Assembly: GCF_900102695.1 (NCBI RefSeq)
Contig: NZ_FMVW01000001.1
Coordinates: 310,001-374,000 of the forward strand
From: Afifella marina DSM 2698
Lineage (GTDB): Bacteria > Pseudomonadota > Alphaproteobacteria > Rhizobiales > Afifellaceae
DNA: 64,000 nt
Direction of reading: 5' to 3'
Part shown: one piece after another, positions 44,816-54,131 of the stretch
How the letters are laid out: each line of letters begins with the position of its first letter
Position numbering within the stretch: position 1 is the first letter of the stretch
Position numbers and translations under genes: made by a program
Notes under the pieces: generated by a model
The model's input: only the letters and a program-made list of their open reading frames with translations
The model's database searches: none
What the model was told of the DNA's origin: nothing

Positions 44816-47725
44816 TTAAGCGGAACGCGCCAGCGATTGCTGCGGCTGCTGGCGGCGGCGTGCCATCTGGTGCGCCATCTGCGACGACATCGGCCGTCCG
44901 TAAAGATATCCCTGCACGTATTCGCAACCGAGCTGTATGAGCTCCAGCGTATCGGATTCCGTCTCCGCGCCCTCCGCCACGACGTCCATGCCGAGATCAT
45001 GCGCGAGCGTGATGATCGAGCGCAAAATGACGGGACGCGCCGTGGAGCCGTTGTTGGCGACGAAGGACCGGTCGACCTTGATCGTGTCGAAGGGAAAGCG
45101 CTGCAGATAGGAGAGCGCCGAATAGCCGGTGCCGAAATCGTCGAGGGCCAGACTGGCGCCGAGATTGCGGATTTCCTCCAGCATCTTGGCGGCGAATTCG
45201 GGGTTCTGCATCACCAGGGATTCGGTGATCTCGAGTTTCAGCGTTTCCGGCGCGACGCCGCTTCGTGCAAGCACCGCCTTGACGTCGTTGATGAGGTCGT
45301 AGCGCAGGAGCTGCTGACTTGAGACGTTGACGGAGACGAAAAGCGGCGGACCTTCGCGCAGGGCTGCCTGCCAGAGAGCCAGATCGCGTGCCGCGCGCTC
45401 CAGCGTGAAGAGACCGAGCTGGACGATGAGGCCGCTTTCCTCTGCGACCGGAATGAATTCGCTCGGCGGCACCGAGCCGCGGCGCGGATGCTCCCAGCGC
45501 ACCAAGGCTTCGAAACCGGCGATCGTGTTGTCGGAAAGCCGAATGATCGGCTGATAGACGAGCTCGATCTCACCGCCCTCAAGGGCCGCCGCAAGGTCGG
45601 CCTGCAGATCGTCGCTGTCGCGCCGTACGATCTCGCCCGGGCGGTAAAGAGAGGTGCGGTCGCCGCCCTGGCGCTTGGCGTGGAAGCTTGCCGTCTCCGC
45701 ATCCTTCAGAGTTTCGGCGGTCGCCGCACCCTTCGTGGCGATAGCGACGCCCGCCGAGGCGGTGACACGAATGTCCTGATCGCCGATCGGGATCGCCGCA
45801 CGCACGGCGATGCGCAGGGAATCGGCGAATTCCTGCACCCCGTCCGCTTCGCTCTGCGCCCCAAGCAGGATCGCGAAACCGTCGCCGCCGATGCGGGCGA
45901 GCGTGTCGGCCGGCGACAAAAGCCGCGACAGGCGGCGGGCGATGGCGAGAAGCACCGAATCCCCGACGGAGATGCCGTTTTCGTCGTTGATGCGCTGGAA
46001 GCCGTCGAGGTCGAGATAGATGACCGACGGCATGAGTGTTGCCGCGGCTTCCGCGCGCAGAAGTGCCTGTTCGAGCCGGTCGAGAAACAATTGTCGGTTG
46101 GGCAGGCCGGTGAGGTTGTCGAAGATCGCGTCGTGCAGGAGACGGTCTTCGGCGGTGCGTGCCTCCGTGACGTCGGCCAGCGTCCCGGAACAGCGCATCA
46201 CCTCGCCGTCGGCGCCGACGATCGGGCGCGCCTTGAGATGGAACCACAGGAAACGTCCGTCCGCGGCGCGCATTCGGAAGATCTGATTGATGCGGCCGCG
46301 GCGCTGCGCGATGACGGCGTCGAGCACGGCACGGAAACGGTCGCGATCGGTCGGGTGCAGCGTGCCGAGCCAGTTGCGCGCCGGTCCTTCGAGCGCCCCA
46401 CGCTTCAGCCCGAGCACGGTCTCGATCTCATGGCCGATCTCGATGCGATCCCGCGCCACGTCCCAGTCCCAGATGGCATGCCCGGCGCCGACGAGGGCGA
46501 GCGCTTTCTGCTCCGCATCGCTGACGATGCCTTGGGCGAGGCCGCCGCCGGCAAAGGCGTGCTGCATGATGGTGAAAGCGACCAGCATGACGAGGAGAAC
46601 GAGGCCGCCGGCAAGGGCGGGCTGGATCGACGGATTGTCGATGCGTCCTGAGACGGCGAGCCAGGCCATGGCGAGCCAGAAGACGAGGATCGTCCAGGAC
46701 GGCACCAGCATGATGGCGCGGTCGAAGCCCCGGAACGCCAGATAGACGATGACGGCGAGCCCGAGCATCACGGTGATCGGCAGGGAGATGCGCGCAATCC
46801 CGGCGGCCGTGGTCGGATCGATGAGGATGATGCCGAAGAGGGCCGTCAGGACGACGAGCCAGATGCCGGTGAGATGCGCGTAGCGAATGTGCCAGCGGTG
46901 CAGGTGCAGATAGGTTGCAAGGAAGACCGTCAGCGCCAGAGACAGGAGCACTTCCGTGGCCGCGCGCCAGGCCTGCAGCGCCTCAGGCCCGAGCCCGAAC
47001 ACCTTGCCGATGATGCCGAAATCGATGGCGATATAGCCGAAGACGGCCCAGGCGAGGATCGCCGATGCCGGGAACATGGCCGTGCCGCGGACGACGAAGA
47101 GGACGGTCAGGAAGAGCGCAAGCAGCGCCGAAATGCCGAGGACGATGCCGCGGTAGAGCGTGAAGGAATTGACGCTCTCCTCATAGGCTTCCGGCTGCCA
47201 CAGATGCAGTTCCGTGAGTTTGGGCGAGGAGAGCTGCGCGATATAGGTGACGATGGCGCCGGGATCGAGCGTGATGCGGAAAACGTCGGCGCCGGGTTCG
47301 TCGAGATGCTCAGGCGCGAAACCTTCCGACGGTGTCACGGCGACGATCCGCACGGAGCCGAGGTCCGGGGTCAGAACGCCGGAGCCGACCAGCCGGTAAT
47401 GCGGGGCGACGAGGAGGCGGTCGATCTGCTCGTCGGAGGTGTTGGCGAGCGCGAAAACGACCCAGTCGGAGCTGCCGCCGTCGTTTTGTGCCCGCACCTC
47501 GATACGGCGGACGATGCCGTCAGCGCCGGCCGCGGTGGAAACCTGCAAGCGGTCCGTATCGCTGGAATAACGTTCGACCGCGTCGGTGAGATCGAGGGTT
47601 GCGACTCCGAGCGGCACCTCGATGGCTTCAAGCGCCGCAGCTGGCCGCACGAGCACGAAAAAGGCCGCCAGGACGAGCAGAATCCTCAGTGGGAAAGGCG
47701 ATACGCGCAAGCCCTCAAGCCTCAT
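44816..47725 (-). CDS. 7TM sensor with PAS, degenerate GGDEF and EAL domains
   Basis: A 969-residue cyclic-di-GMP signalling protein. Order: signal peptide (about 1-31), periplasmic region to about 205, seven hydrophobic helices (about 210-430), PAS with PAC tail (about 445-565), GGDEF (about 570-720) and EAL (about 730-960). The GGDEF signature reads GGDGF (613-617), so cyclase activity is doubtful. The EAL domain looks complete: EALVRW (about 739), ITESLV, DDFGTGYSALSYL, KVDRSF, AEGAE. It is thus probably a phosphodiesterase, perhaps GTP-regulated through the GGDEF part. The start at 47725 begins the signal peptide; frame openness further upstream crosses the GNAT gene. Confidence 0.9.
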   Translation of the reverse strand: MRLEGLRVSPFPLRILLVLAAFFVLVRPAAALEAIEVPLGVATLDLTDAVERYSSDTDRLQVSTAAGADGIVRRIEVRAQNDGGSSDWVVFALANTSDEQIDRLLVAPHYRLVGSGVLTPDLGSVRIVAVTPSEGFAPEHLDEPGADVFRITLDPGAIVTYIAQLSSPKLTELHLWQPEAYEESVNSFTLYRGIVLGISALLALFLTVLFVVRGTAMFPASAILAWAVFGYIAIDFGIIGKVFGLGPEALQAWRAATEVLLSLALTVFLATYLHLHRWHIRYAHLTGIWLVVLTALFGIILIDPTTAAGIARISLPITVMLGLAVIVYLAFRGFDRAIMLVPSWTILVFWLAMAWLAVSGRIDNPSIQPALAGGLVLLVMLVAFTIMQHAFAGGGLAQGIVSDAEQKALALVGAGHAIWDWDVARDRIEIGHEIETVLGLKRGALEGPARNWLGTLHPTDRDRFRAVLDAVIAQRRGRINQIFRMRAADGRFLWFHLKARPIVGADGEVMRCSGTLADVTEARTAEDRLLHDAIFDNLTGLPNRQLFLDRLEQALLRAEAAATLMPSVIYLDLDGFQRINDENGISVGDSVLLAIARRLSRLLSPADTLARIGGDGFAILLGAQSEADGVQEFADSLRIAVRAAIPIGDQDIRVTASAGVAIATKGAATAETLKDAETASFHAKRQGGDRTSLYRPGEIVRRDSDDLQADLAAALEGGEIELVYQPIIRLSDNTIAGFEALVRWEHPRRGSVPPSEFIPVAEESGLIVQLGLFTLERAARDLALWQAALREGPPLFVSVNVSSQQLLRYDLINDVKAVLARSGVAPETLKLEITESLVMQNPEFAAKMLEEIRNLGASLALDDFGTGYSALSYLQRFPFDTIKVDRSFVANNGSTARPVILRSIITLAHDLGMDVVAEGAETESDTLELIQLGCEYVQGYLYGRPMSSQMAHQMARRRQQPQQSLARSA

Positions 47726-47816
47726 CTTTTCCGGCAAATCGACGTCATCGTCTAACCCTCGTCTGGCTTGCGCACAACCTTTGGCCGACAAGGGGTGGCG
47801 TTCATCCCCGGCCGGA

Positions 47817-48395
47817 TCAATCCTCAGCGAGCCGTGCAAAGCGGATATGGTCCTGCCAGCGCCCGGCAATGCAGACGAGCCCGCGGGCAAGACCTTCTCT
47901 TTGAAAGCCACATCTTTCCAGGAGTGTGATCGACGCCCGGTTGTGCGGCAGGCAGGCCGCCTCGAGCCGGTGCAGACGCAGCGGACCGAAGGCGTAGGGA
48001 ATAATCGCCCGCAAAGCGGCGCTCATATGGCCTTTGCCCGCAAAAGGTTCGCCCATCCAATAGCCGATCGTCGCCGACTGGGTCATGCCGCGCGTGACGT
48101 TGGAGAGGGTGAGGCCGCCGACGAGGATGTTGCCCGACATCCGGAAGATGAAGAATGGATAGGCCAGATCTTCCCGGATCTCGTTGCGGTATCGCCGGAT
48201 GCGCCGCCGAAACGACATGCGGGTGAGATCGTCGGAAGGCCAGATCGGCTCCCATGGCGCCAGGAAGGCGCGACTTTCCTCTCGCAAAGCCGCCCATTCC
48301 GCAAAGTCGGCGTATTGTGGCGCACGCAGCAAGACGCCCTCACCGGTGAGGCTTGGCCCGACTTCAGCGTATGAGACGGAGCGCAGGAACGCCAT
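47817..48395 (-). CDS. GNAT-family N-acetyltransferase, RimJ-like
   Basis: 192 residues of the acetyltransf_3 type. Seen: LTGEGVLLRAPQYADFAEWAALREES, IGYWMGEPFAGKGHMSAALRAIIPYAF (acetyl-CoA site, Q/R-x-x-G-x-G/A variant), LHRLEAACLPHNRASITLLERCGFQREG. RimJ/RimL acetylate protein N-termini, but the substrate here is unknown. Third in a thrC-M16-GNAT run, 12 bp after the M16 gene. Confidence 0.93.
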   Translation of the reverse strand: MAFLRSVSYAEVGPSLTGEGVLLRAPQYADFAEWAALREESRAFLAPWEPIWPSDDLTRMSFRRRIRRYRNEIREDLAYPFFIFRMSGNILVGGLTLSNVTRGMTQSATIGYWMGEPFAGKGHMSAALRAIIPYAFGPLRLHRLEAACLPHNRASITLLERCGFQREGLARGLVCIAGRWQDHIRFARLAED

Positions 48396-48407
48396 GGTCG
48401 CCGGCCG

Positions 48408-49670
48408 TTACACCATGCTGCCGCGCAGACGCTTCGTCATGCTCCCGGCATCGGGAAGGTTGCCCACCGGTCCGATCGCAGCGAGCGTCAGGGGTGAGGC
48501 GAGCGCATCCTTCGCCATCTCGGCGATGTCGTTCGAGGTGACGCTTTCGAGATCGGCGAGAAGCTCGTCGAGTGCGAGCGGGCGGCCGAGGATCATGATC
48601 TGGCGGGCGAGCTGGCCGGCGCGTGCCGCCGGGCTTTCGAGCGCCATCAGGAGGCCCGCTTTGATCTGGGCGCGACCGCGTGCGATCTCGTCCTCATTCA
48701 CGCCGTCGGTGATCCTTAGAAGCTCGTCGAGAATGAGAGCCGAGGCCGCCTTGACGTCGCCCTTGGAGGTGGCGCTGTGAATGCCGAGCACGCCGCTGTC
48801 GGCGAAGGCCCAGTGAAAGGCCGAGATCGAATAGCACAACCCTTCTTCCTCGCGCACACGCTGGAAGAGCCTGGAGGCCATGCCGTCGCCGAGGATGGTG
48901 CCGAGCATGCGGGCGGCGAAATAGCGGTCTGAACGCCTCGACGGCGCTTCGAAGCCGAAAATGATCTGGGCTTCCTGCAGGCGCCGCTTCTGACGATGGT
49001 CGCCGCCGAGATAGCGCGCCGGCGCAAGCTCGCCATTGCTGTTCTTCTCGACGTCGCCGAACTTCTCTTTGGCTAGCGCCAGCACCTCGTCGTGTTCGAT
49101 GCCGCCGGCAGCGGCCAGAACCAGCGCGTCACCGCGGTAATGGCGGGCGAGATAGGCTTTGAGGTCGTCCGGTGTGATGCGGGTGATCGAGGCTTCCTCG
49201 CCGAGGATGGTGCGCCCGATCGGCTGATTCGGATAGGCCGCGGCCTGGAAGTAATCGAAGACGAGATCGTCGGGCGTATCCATCACCGCACCGATCTCCT
49301 GCAGGATGACGTGACGCTCGCGCGCCAGTTCGACAGGGTCGAAGGTGGAATGGATGACGATATCGGAGAGGACGTCGATGGCGAGGGGCAGATCCTCGTT
49401 GAGAACCCGCGCGTAATAGGCCGTGTGGTCGATCGACGTCGCGGCGTTGATCTCCCCGCCGACGGCCTCGATCGCTTCCGCGATGTCGCGCGCGCTCCGA
49501 CGCGTTGTCCCCTTGAAGGCCATATGCTCCAGAAGGTGCGAGATGCCGTGCTCGGCCTCGCTTTCCGAGCGCGTGCCGGCATTGACCCAAACGCCGATCG
49601 CCGCCGTCTTGAGATGCGGCATGGTTTCGGTGACGACCGTGAGGCCGTTTTCAAGTTTGCTGAGCTGCAT
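48408..49670 (-). CDS. M16 family peptidase, mitochondrial-processing-peptidase-like
   Basis: A 420-residue M16B zinc peptidase with no signal peptide, so cytosolic. Seen: HLLEH zinc motif (45-49) in GISHLLEHMAFKGT, ELARERHVILQEIG with a likely third ligand, and the second domain with SRLFQRVREEEGLCYSISAFHW. Close in layout to the beta subunit of the mitochondrial processing peptidase, consistent with the alphaproteobacterial origin of mitochondria. It begins 2 bp after the thrC stop, so translation may be coupled. Distinct from the exported M16 pair at 15.3-18.1 kb. Confidence 0.94.
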   Translation of the reverse strand: MQLSKLENGLTVVTETMPHLKTAAIGVWVNAGTRSESEAEHGISHLLEHMAFKGTTRRSARDIAEAIEAVGGEINAATSIDHTAYYARVLNEDLPLAIDVLSDIVIHSTFDPVELARERHVILQEIGAVMDTPDDLVFDYFQAAAYPNQPIGRTILGEEASITRITPDDLKAYLARHYRGDALVLAAAGGIEHDEVLALAKEKFGDVEKNSNGELAPARYLGGDHRQKRRLQEAQIIFGFEAPSRRSDRYFAARMLGTILGDGMASRLFQRVREEEGLCYSISAFHWAFADSGVLGIHSATSKGDVKAASALILDELLRITDGVNEDEIARGRAQIKAGLLMALESPAARAGQLARQIMILGRPLALDELLADLESVTSNDIAEMAKDALASPLTLAAIGPVGNLPDAGSMTKRLRGSMV

Positions 49671-49672
49671 GA

Positions 49673-51082
49673 TTATAACGCCTCGACCTGCGCGGCGCGC
49701 GAGCGAGATCGTATCTGTCGTTCCACCGCTTCCAATTCTGCCGGCACCACCGTGAAGTGCTCCTTCCGCTCCATCAGGCCGGCGAGCCGCTCCGGCAGTG
49801 CCGGGCGAATGCCGCTGGCCTTTTCCACCGCATCGGGAAATTTCGCCGGATGGGCTGTGGCGAGCGTCACCATCGGCGAGGACGGCTGCAGATGGCGCTC
49901 GGCAACGCTGACGGCGACGGCCGTGTGCGGGTCGATGACGAGCCCGGTCTGGGCGTGGACCCGGCGAATGGTCTCCGCCGTTTCCGCTTCGTCCGCCCGC
50001 CCCGACGAAAAATCCGTCTTGATGGCGCTGAGACTTTTCTCCTCGAGCGTGAACGAGCCGGATTGCTTCAAGCCCTCCATATGCCGGAGGGTCGTCTTAT
50101 CGTCGCGTCCTTCGGCGGCGAAGAGAAGGCGCTCGAAATTCGAGGAGACCTGGATATCCATCGACGGGGAGGCCGTCGGCACGACGTCACCCACTTCGTA
50201 GCGACCGCTTTCGAGCGTGCGGTGCAGGATGTCGTTGACGTTGGTGGCGATGACCAGCCTGTCGATCGGCAGGCCCATTTGCGCGGCGACGTAGCCCGCG
50301 AAAATATTGCCGAAATTGCCCGTCGGCACGGTAAACGAGACTTTTCGTGACGGTGCGCCGAGCGCTGTCGCGGCGACGAAATAATAGACCGTCTGGGCGG
50401 CGATGCGGCCCCAATTGATGGAGTTGACGCCCGACAGCGAAACCTCTTCGCGGAAGCCCTTGTCGGCGAACATGGCTTTGACGAGGGCCTGGGCATCATC
50501 GAAATGCCCCTTGATGGCGATCGCCTGAACGTTGTCCTCCGAAAGGGTCGTCATCTGCCGTCGCTGCACCTCGGAAACGCGCCCTTCGGGAAAAAGAACG
50601 GCGACATCGACGCGCGAACGTCCGCGAAAAGCCTCGACGGCCGCGCCGCCGGTATCGCCCGAGGTGGCCCCGACGACGGTCGCGCGCTCACCGCGTTCGG
50701 CCAGGATGTCGTCCATCAAGGCGGCGAGAAACTGCATCGCCACGTCCTTGAAGGCGAGGGTGGGGCCGTGAAAGAGCTCCAGGAGGAAATGGTTCGGCGC
50801 GATCTGCACGAGCGGCGTGACGGCCGGGTGCGGAAAGCTGCGATAGGCGTCGGCAATCAGGGTTTTGAGTTTTGCTTCGCCGATTTCGTCGCCGACGAAG
50901 CGGCGCATGACGGCAAGGGCGACGTCCTGATAGGGGCGCCCCGCGAAGGCTGCGATCTCTGAGGGGGAGAAGGCCGGCCATTCTTCCGGCACGTAGAGGC
51001 CGCCGTCAGAAGCGAGCCCGGTCAAAACGACGTCACGAAAGCCTAAAGCCGGAGCCTGGCCGCGCGTGGATACATAACGCAA
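49673..51082 (-). CDS. thrC: Threonine synthase
   Basis: A 469-residue PLP enzyme that converts O-phosphohomoserine to threonine. Seen: MRYVSTRGQAPALGFRDV, ELFHGPTLAFKDVAMQFL with the PLP Lys, GATSGDTGGAAVEAFRGR, PTGNFGNIFAGYVA (phosphate-binding). Normal length. The start is TTG at 51082 with GAGGAG upstream. First gene of the operon with the M16 peptidase and GNAT genes. Confidence 0.97.
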   Translation of the reverse strand: MRYVSTRGQAPALGFRDVVLTGLASDGGLYVPEEWPAFSPSEIAAFAGRPYQDVALAVMRRFVGDEIGEAKLKTLIADAYRSFPHPAVTPLVQIAPNHFLLELFHGPTLAFKDVAMQFLAALMDDILAERGERATVVGATSGDTGGAAVEAFRGRSRVDVAVLFPEGRVSEVQRRQMTTLSEDNVQAIAIKGHFDDAQALVKAMFADKGFREEVSLSGVNSINWGRIAAQTVYYFVAATALGAPSRKVSFTVPTGNFGNIFAGYVAAQMGLPIDRLVIATNVNDILHRTLESGRYEVGDVVPTASPSMDIQVSSNFERLLFAAEGRDDKTTLRHMEGLKQSGSFTLEEKSLSAIKTDFSSGRADEAETAETIRRVHAQTGLVIDPHTAVAVSVAERHLQPSSPMVTLATAHPAKFPDAVEKASGIRPALPERLAGLMERKEHFTVVPAELEAVERQIRSRSRAAQVEAL

Positions 51083-51189
51083 AAGCGTCTCCTCGTTCCC
51101 CGGCCGAAGCCGGGCACATCATCTCGGACGGCCTTTTTGAGCCATCAAGCCCTTTGCCGCAAGCAGCCGGTGCCCTAAAGCCTCAGGGC

Positions 51190-51864
51190 ATGTTAGTTAT
51201 ATTCGATTGCGATGGCGTCCTGGTCGATTCTGAGATCATCGCCTCGCGCGTCACGGCCCGCCTTCTTGGCGAAGCCGGGATGGAAATCACCCCCGACGAG
51301 GTTTCGCTGCGCTTCGCAGGCCTGACCGGAGATCAGATATTCTCTGAGGCGGAGGCGGAGCTCGGCAAGAGCCTTCCCGATACCATCCGGGCGCGTTCGG
51401 AGAGTGAACTCGACAACGCCCTGGAGACGGAACTGCAAATGGTTCCGGGAGCCCACGAGATGCTCGACCGGCTCGACGCCGCGCGCTGCATCTGCTCCAA
51501 CTCCACTTCCGAACGCCTCGAGATGGAGCTTCGCCGCACCGAGCTCTATGACCGCTTTCGCCCTTACATTTATTCGGCGGTCGAGGTGCGCCAGCACCGC
51601 CAGAAGCCGGCCCCGGACGTGTTCTTGCACGCCGCCGAAGAGTTCGACGTCGAACCGGCGGACGTGCTCGTCATCGAGGATTCCGTCCACGGCGTCAGCG
51701 GGGCGGTTGCCGCCGGTATGCGTGTGATCGGTTTCACCGGCGCGTCGCATACCTGGCCGGGGCACGCCGAAGCGCTGATGGATGCGGGGGCGACGACGGT
51801 CGTCAACCGGCTCCGCGATGTGCCGGCGACGGTCGAAGCGCTCGCAGATTGGAGCCTCGTCTAG
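51190..51864 (+). CDS. HAD family hydrolase, phosphoglucomutase-like
   Basis: 224 residues. Seen: FDCDGVLVDSE (nucleophile Asp6, acid/base Asp8), CSNSTSERL (motif II), KPAPDVFLHAA (Lys, motif III), and VIEDSVHGVSGAVAAGM (motif IV). The cap is inserted after motif I. Subfamily IA phosphatase or beta-phosphoglucomutase-like; substrate not deducible. The ATG at 51190 is preferred to a TTG at 51154. Divergent from thrC. The 2H phosphoesterase gene follows after 29 bp. Confidence 0.9.
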   Translation: MLVIFDCDGVLVDSEIIASRVTARLLGEAGMEITPDEVSLRFAGLTGDQIFSEAEAELGKSLPDTIRARSESELDNALETELQMVPGAHEMLDRLDAARCICSNSTSERLEMELRRTELYDRFRPYIYSAVEVRQHRQKPAPDVFLHAAEEFDVEPADVLVIEDSVHGVSGAVAAGMRVIGFTGASHTWPGHAEALMDAGATTVVNRLRDVPATVEALADWSLV

Positions 51865-51893
51865 GGCGCTCAAATCGCGGAGGAGCCTCGGAA

Positions 51894-52400
51894 GTGGCGC
51901 AGCCCCTCATCCTGACGCTGAAACTCGATGACGCCACGTTCGTGCGGCTCGATGCGTTGCGGCGTGCGCATTATCCGCCGGAGCGCAATCAGGTTCCCGC
52001 GCATCTGACGCTGTTTCACGCTCTGCCGGGCGAGCGCAAAAGCCTTCTGCGTCCAATGCTCGAAGAGGCTGCGCGGCGACAGCGAAAGATCCCGCTCGCC
52101 TTCAAAGGGGTAAAATCGCTCGGCGGCGGCGTTGCGCTCACCGTCGAGGCGCCGGCCTTGTCGGCACTGCGCCGCGATCTCGCCGATGAATTCGCGCCCT
52201 TTCTGACCGCACAGGACAATGCCGGATTTCGCCCGCATGTCACTTTGCAGAACAAGGTCACGACGGCGGAGGCGGAAACCTTGCGCCGCGAATTGACGAC
52301 GGCGCTGCGGCCCTTCGAAGGGCGCGGCGAGGGGCTCATCTTGTGGCGTTATCTGGGCGGGCCATGGCAGCGCGAGGCCGTCTTCCCTTTCCGGGGGTAG
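51894..52400 (+). CDS. 2'-5' RNA ligase/2H phosphoesterase family protein
   Basis: 168 residues. Two HxT motifs are present: HLTLFH with His37, and HVTLQN with His115, the active-site pair of 2H phosphoesterases. Such enzymes hydrolyse cyclic 2',3' phosphates or join RNA 2'-5'; the natural substrate is unknown. The GTG start has GGAGG 9 bases upstream. The gene follows the HAD phosphatase and may share its transcript. Confidence 0.88.
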   Translation: MAQPLILTLKLDDATFVRLDALRRAHYPPERNQVPAHLTLFHALPGERKSLLRPMLEEAARRQRKIPLAFKGVKSLGGGVALTVEAPALSALRRDLADEFAPFLTAQDNAGFRPHVTLQNKVTTAEAETLRRELTTALRPFEGRGEGLILWRYLGGPWQREAVFPFRG

Positions 52401-52445
52401 AGCGGACGCTCGACCAAAAAAGGGCCGCCCGAAAAAGGGCAGAAC

Positions 52446-52472
52446 GAAAAACCCCCGGCGAAGGGCCGGGGG
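52446..52472 (-). terminator. Rho-independent terminator after the BA14K-like gene
   Basis: CCCCCGGC (52452-52459) and GCCGGGGG (52465-52472) form an 8-bp GC stem with a 5-base loop. On the minus strand TTTTTCG follows. It lies between convergent genes. A second A-rich region with short complementary arms (52420-52436) may add plus-strand termination. Confidence 0.75.
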
Positions 52473-52500
52473 CAAGATCATTCGTCAGCGTTGGCTGCGA

Positions 52501-52992
52501 TCAATTGTAAGGGCTGTCGCAGCGATGCTTGCGTCCGTCGTAGCCCGTATACGTGTCTGTGCGCGGATTGTAGGAGCGATAGTGATCGTTGCACCAGGCG
52601 ACGTGTGAACGTGCGCTGCTGTTGCCGCTATTGCCCATCTTGTTGCCGATGATGGCGCCGACTGCGCCGGCAGCCGCCCACCACGGCGTCGAGTAGTAAT
52701 AGCCGTCATGGTAATGGCTGTATCCGGGCCGGCGCTGACGATAGCGCGGTCCGTGCCGGCGTTTGTCCCAATGGCGCCGTTCGTCACGCCTATCCGCCCG
52801 ATGGTGGCGCCGGTCGCGCCGGTCCCACCGGTGGTCGCGACGATCCCATTGGACTTGCTGGATCTGGCTTGAACTCTGATCAGCAATGACGAGGTTCGGA
52901 AGCGCTGGCGCTGCGGTCGCAATTGGCGCGGCCGTGAGTGCAAACGTTGCCGCAACGATCGCGCATGTCGCGCGAAGGCTCCTCTTAAACAT
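52501..52992 (-). CDS. BA14K-like secreted protein
   Basis: 163 residues. Signal peptide about 1-27. Residues about 48-90 are an Arg/Asp/His-rich, Trp-punctuated low-complexity segment (WDRRDHRW, DRRDRRHHRADRRDERR). A hydrophobic Gly/Ala stretch (about 104-118, AAAGAVGAIIGNKMG) follows. The C-terminus HVAWCNDHYRSYNPRTDTYTGYDGRKHRCDS is the BA14K domain, first described in Brucella as a lectin-like immunoreactive protein. Lectin activity here is inference. The ATG has AGGAG 7 bases upstream. Confidence 0.85.
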   Translation of the reverse strand: MFKRSLRATCAIVAATFALTAAPIATAAPALPNLVIADQSSSQIQQVQWDRRDHRWDRRDRRHHRADRRDERRHWDKRRHGPRYRQRRPGYSHYHDGYYYSTPWWAAAGAVGAIIGNKMGNSGNSSARSHVAWCNDHYRSYNPRTDTYTGYDGRKHRCDSPYN

Positions 52993-53193
52993 CCGATTTC
53001 TCCTGGCTTATGCGAAAGCCCCTTCGCAATCGGAAATCTCGATGTCTGTGAATTTGTTCCTTCGCTGCCGTCGTTTTTAGAGGCAAGTCAGGAATATGCT
53101 GGAGTTCTCGCGATTTTGGAAACGCGGCGGGCCCCAATCGTCGCGGGTGGTCCTTTTCGGATTCTGAGCTCGTCGCAGCGTCCAAGACTGCGC

Positions 53194-54120
53194 CTATTCC
53201 GATGCGATGATCACCTCGGCCTCGGCTTTGGCCTTCTCGCTCGGCTCCACATGGATGGCGATGTGGATGTCGCCGAGCCGGAGCCGGAGCCCATCTTCGA
53301 TCGCATCGCAGATCTTATGGGCTTCGGCGACCGTCATTGTGCGCGGAACGACGAGATGGAATTCCAGGAACGTCCGCTGTCCGGCGACGCGGGTGCGCAG
53401 ATCGTGAGCCTGCAGCGAGCCGGCCCCGTGTTTTTGAATGAGCTCCTGGATCTCGGCCCGGATCTCGGCAGGCGCGGCTTCGTCCATGAGGCCGCCGACG
53501 GAACCGCGGACGAGATGCCAGCCGGACCACAAGACATTGACCGCGACGAGCGCGGCCAGGAGCGGGTCGAGAATGAGATAGCCGGTGAGGCCGGCCGCCA
53601 GCACGCCGCCAATGACGCCGACTGAGGTGGCAACATCGGCGAACAGATGCTTCGCATCGGCGATGAGGGCAGGGGAGCGGAAATGGCGGCCCTGGCGCAG
53701 AAGATGCGTCGCCCAAGCGGCGTTGAGAAGGCCGGCGAGGGCGTTGATGAAAAGGCCGATCCCGAGATCGTCGAGGACGCGCGGTCCGAAGAGGGCCTGC
53801 CAGGCTTCATTCAGAATGACGAGCGCGGCGCCGATAATGAGGATGCCTTCGGCGACGGCTGAAAAATACTCCGCCTTGTGGTGCCCGAAGGGGTGACCGT
53901 CATCGGCCGGACGGGCCGCCTGTCGCAGCGCGATATAGGCCCCGGCGGCTGCGGCGAGGTTGACGAGGCTTTCAAGCGCGTCGGAGAAAAGCGCGACAGA
54001 ACCCGTGAGCTTCCAGGCGAGAAGCTTCAGCGCAATCCCGGCCAATGCGACGACGATGGAGCCGAGGGCATAGGTTGCCGGTGCAGCCTTCGGCGCAGTC
54101 TGCGGCAATGGATTTGACAC
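53194..54120 (-). CDS. Cation diffusion facilitator (CDF) transporter
   Basis: A 308-residue inner-membrane metal:proton antiporter. Seen: six hydrophobic helices, PADDGHPFGHHKAEYFSA, and HLFADVATS with the HxxxD of helix 5. In helix 2 the typical DxxxD reads SDALESLVN: Asp is followed four residues on by Ser, with Glu at +3. This is a recognised variation among rhizobial CDFs, and metal choice may differ from zinc. C-terminal cytosolic domain shows the usual VxDxHxxLR-like fold. Start GTG at 54120 with GAGAG upstream, 11 bp after the transglycosylase gene. Confidence 0.93.
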   Translation of the reverse strand: MSNPLPQTAPKAAPATYALGSIVVALAGIALKLLAWKLTGSVALFSDALESLVNLAAAAGAYIALRQAARPADDGHPFGHHKAEYFSAVAEGILIIGAALVILNEAWQALFGPRVLDDLGIGLFINALAGLLNAAWATHLLRQGRHFRSPALIADAKHLFADVATSVGVIGGVLAAGLTGYLILDPLLAALVAVNVLWSGWHLVRGSVGGLMDEAAPAEIRAEIQELIQKHGAGSLQAHDLRTRVAGQRTFLEFHLVVPRTMTVAEAHKICDAIEDGLRLRLGDIHIAIHVEPSEKAKAEAEVIIASE

Positions 54121-54131
54121 AGCTCTCGCAC

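Noticed and set aside
47726-47911. N-terminal extension of the EAL protein
   Set aside because: Overlaps the GNAT gene and lacks homology; the signal peptide start at 47725 is natural.
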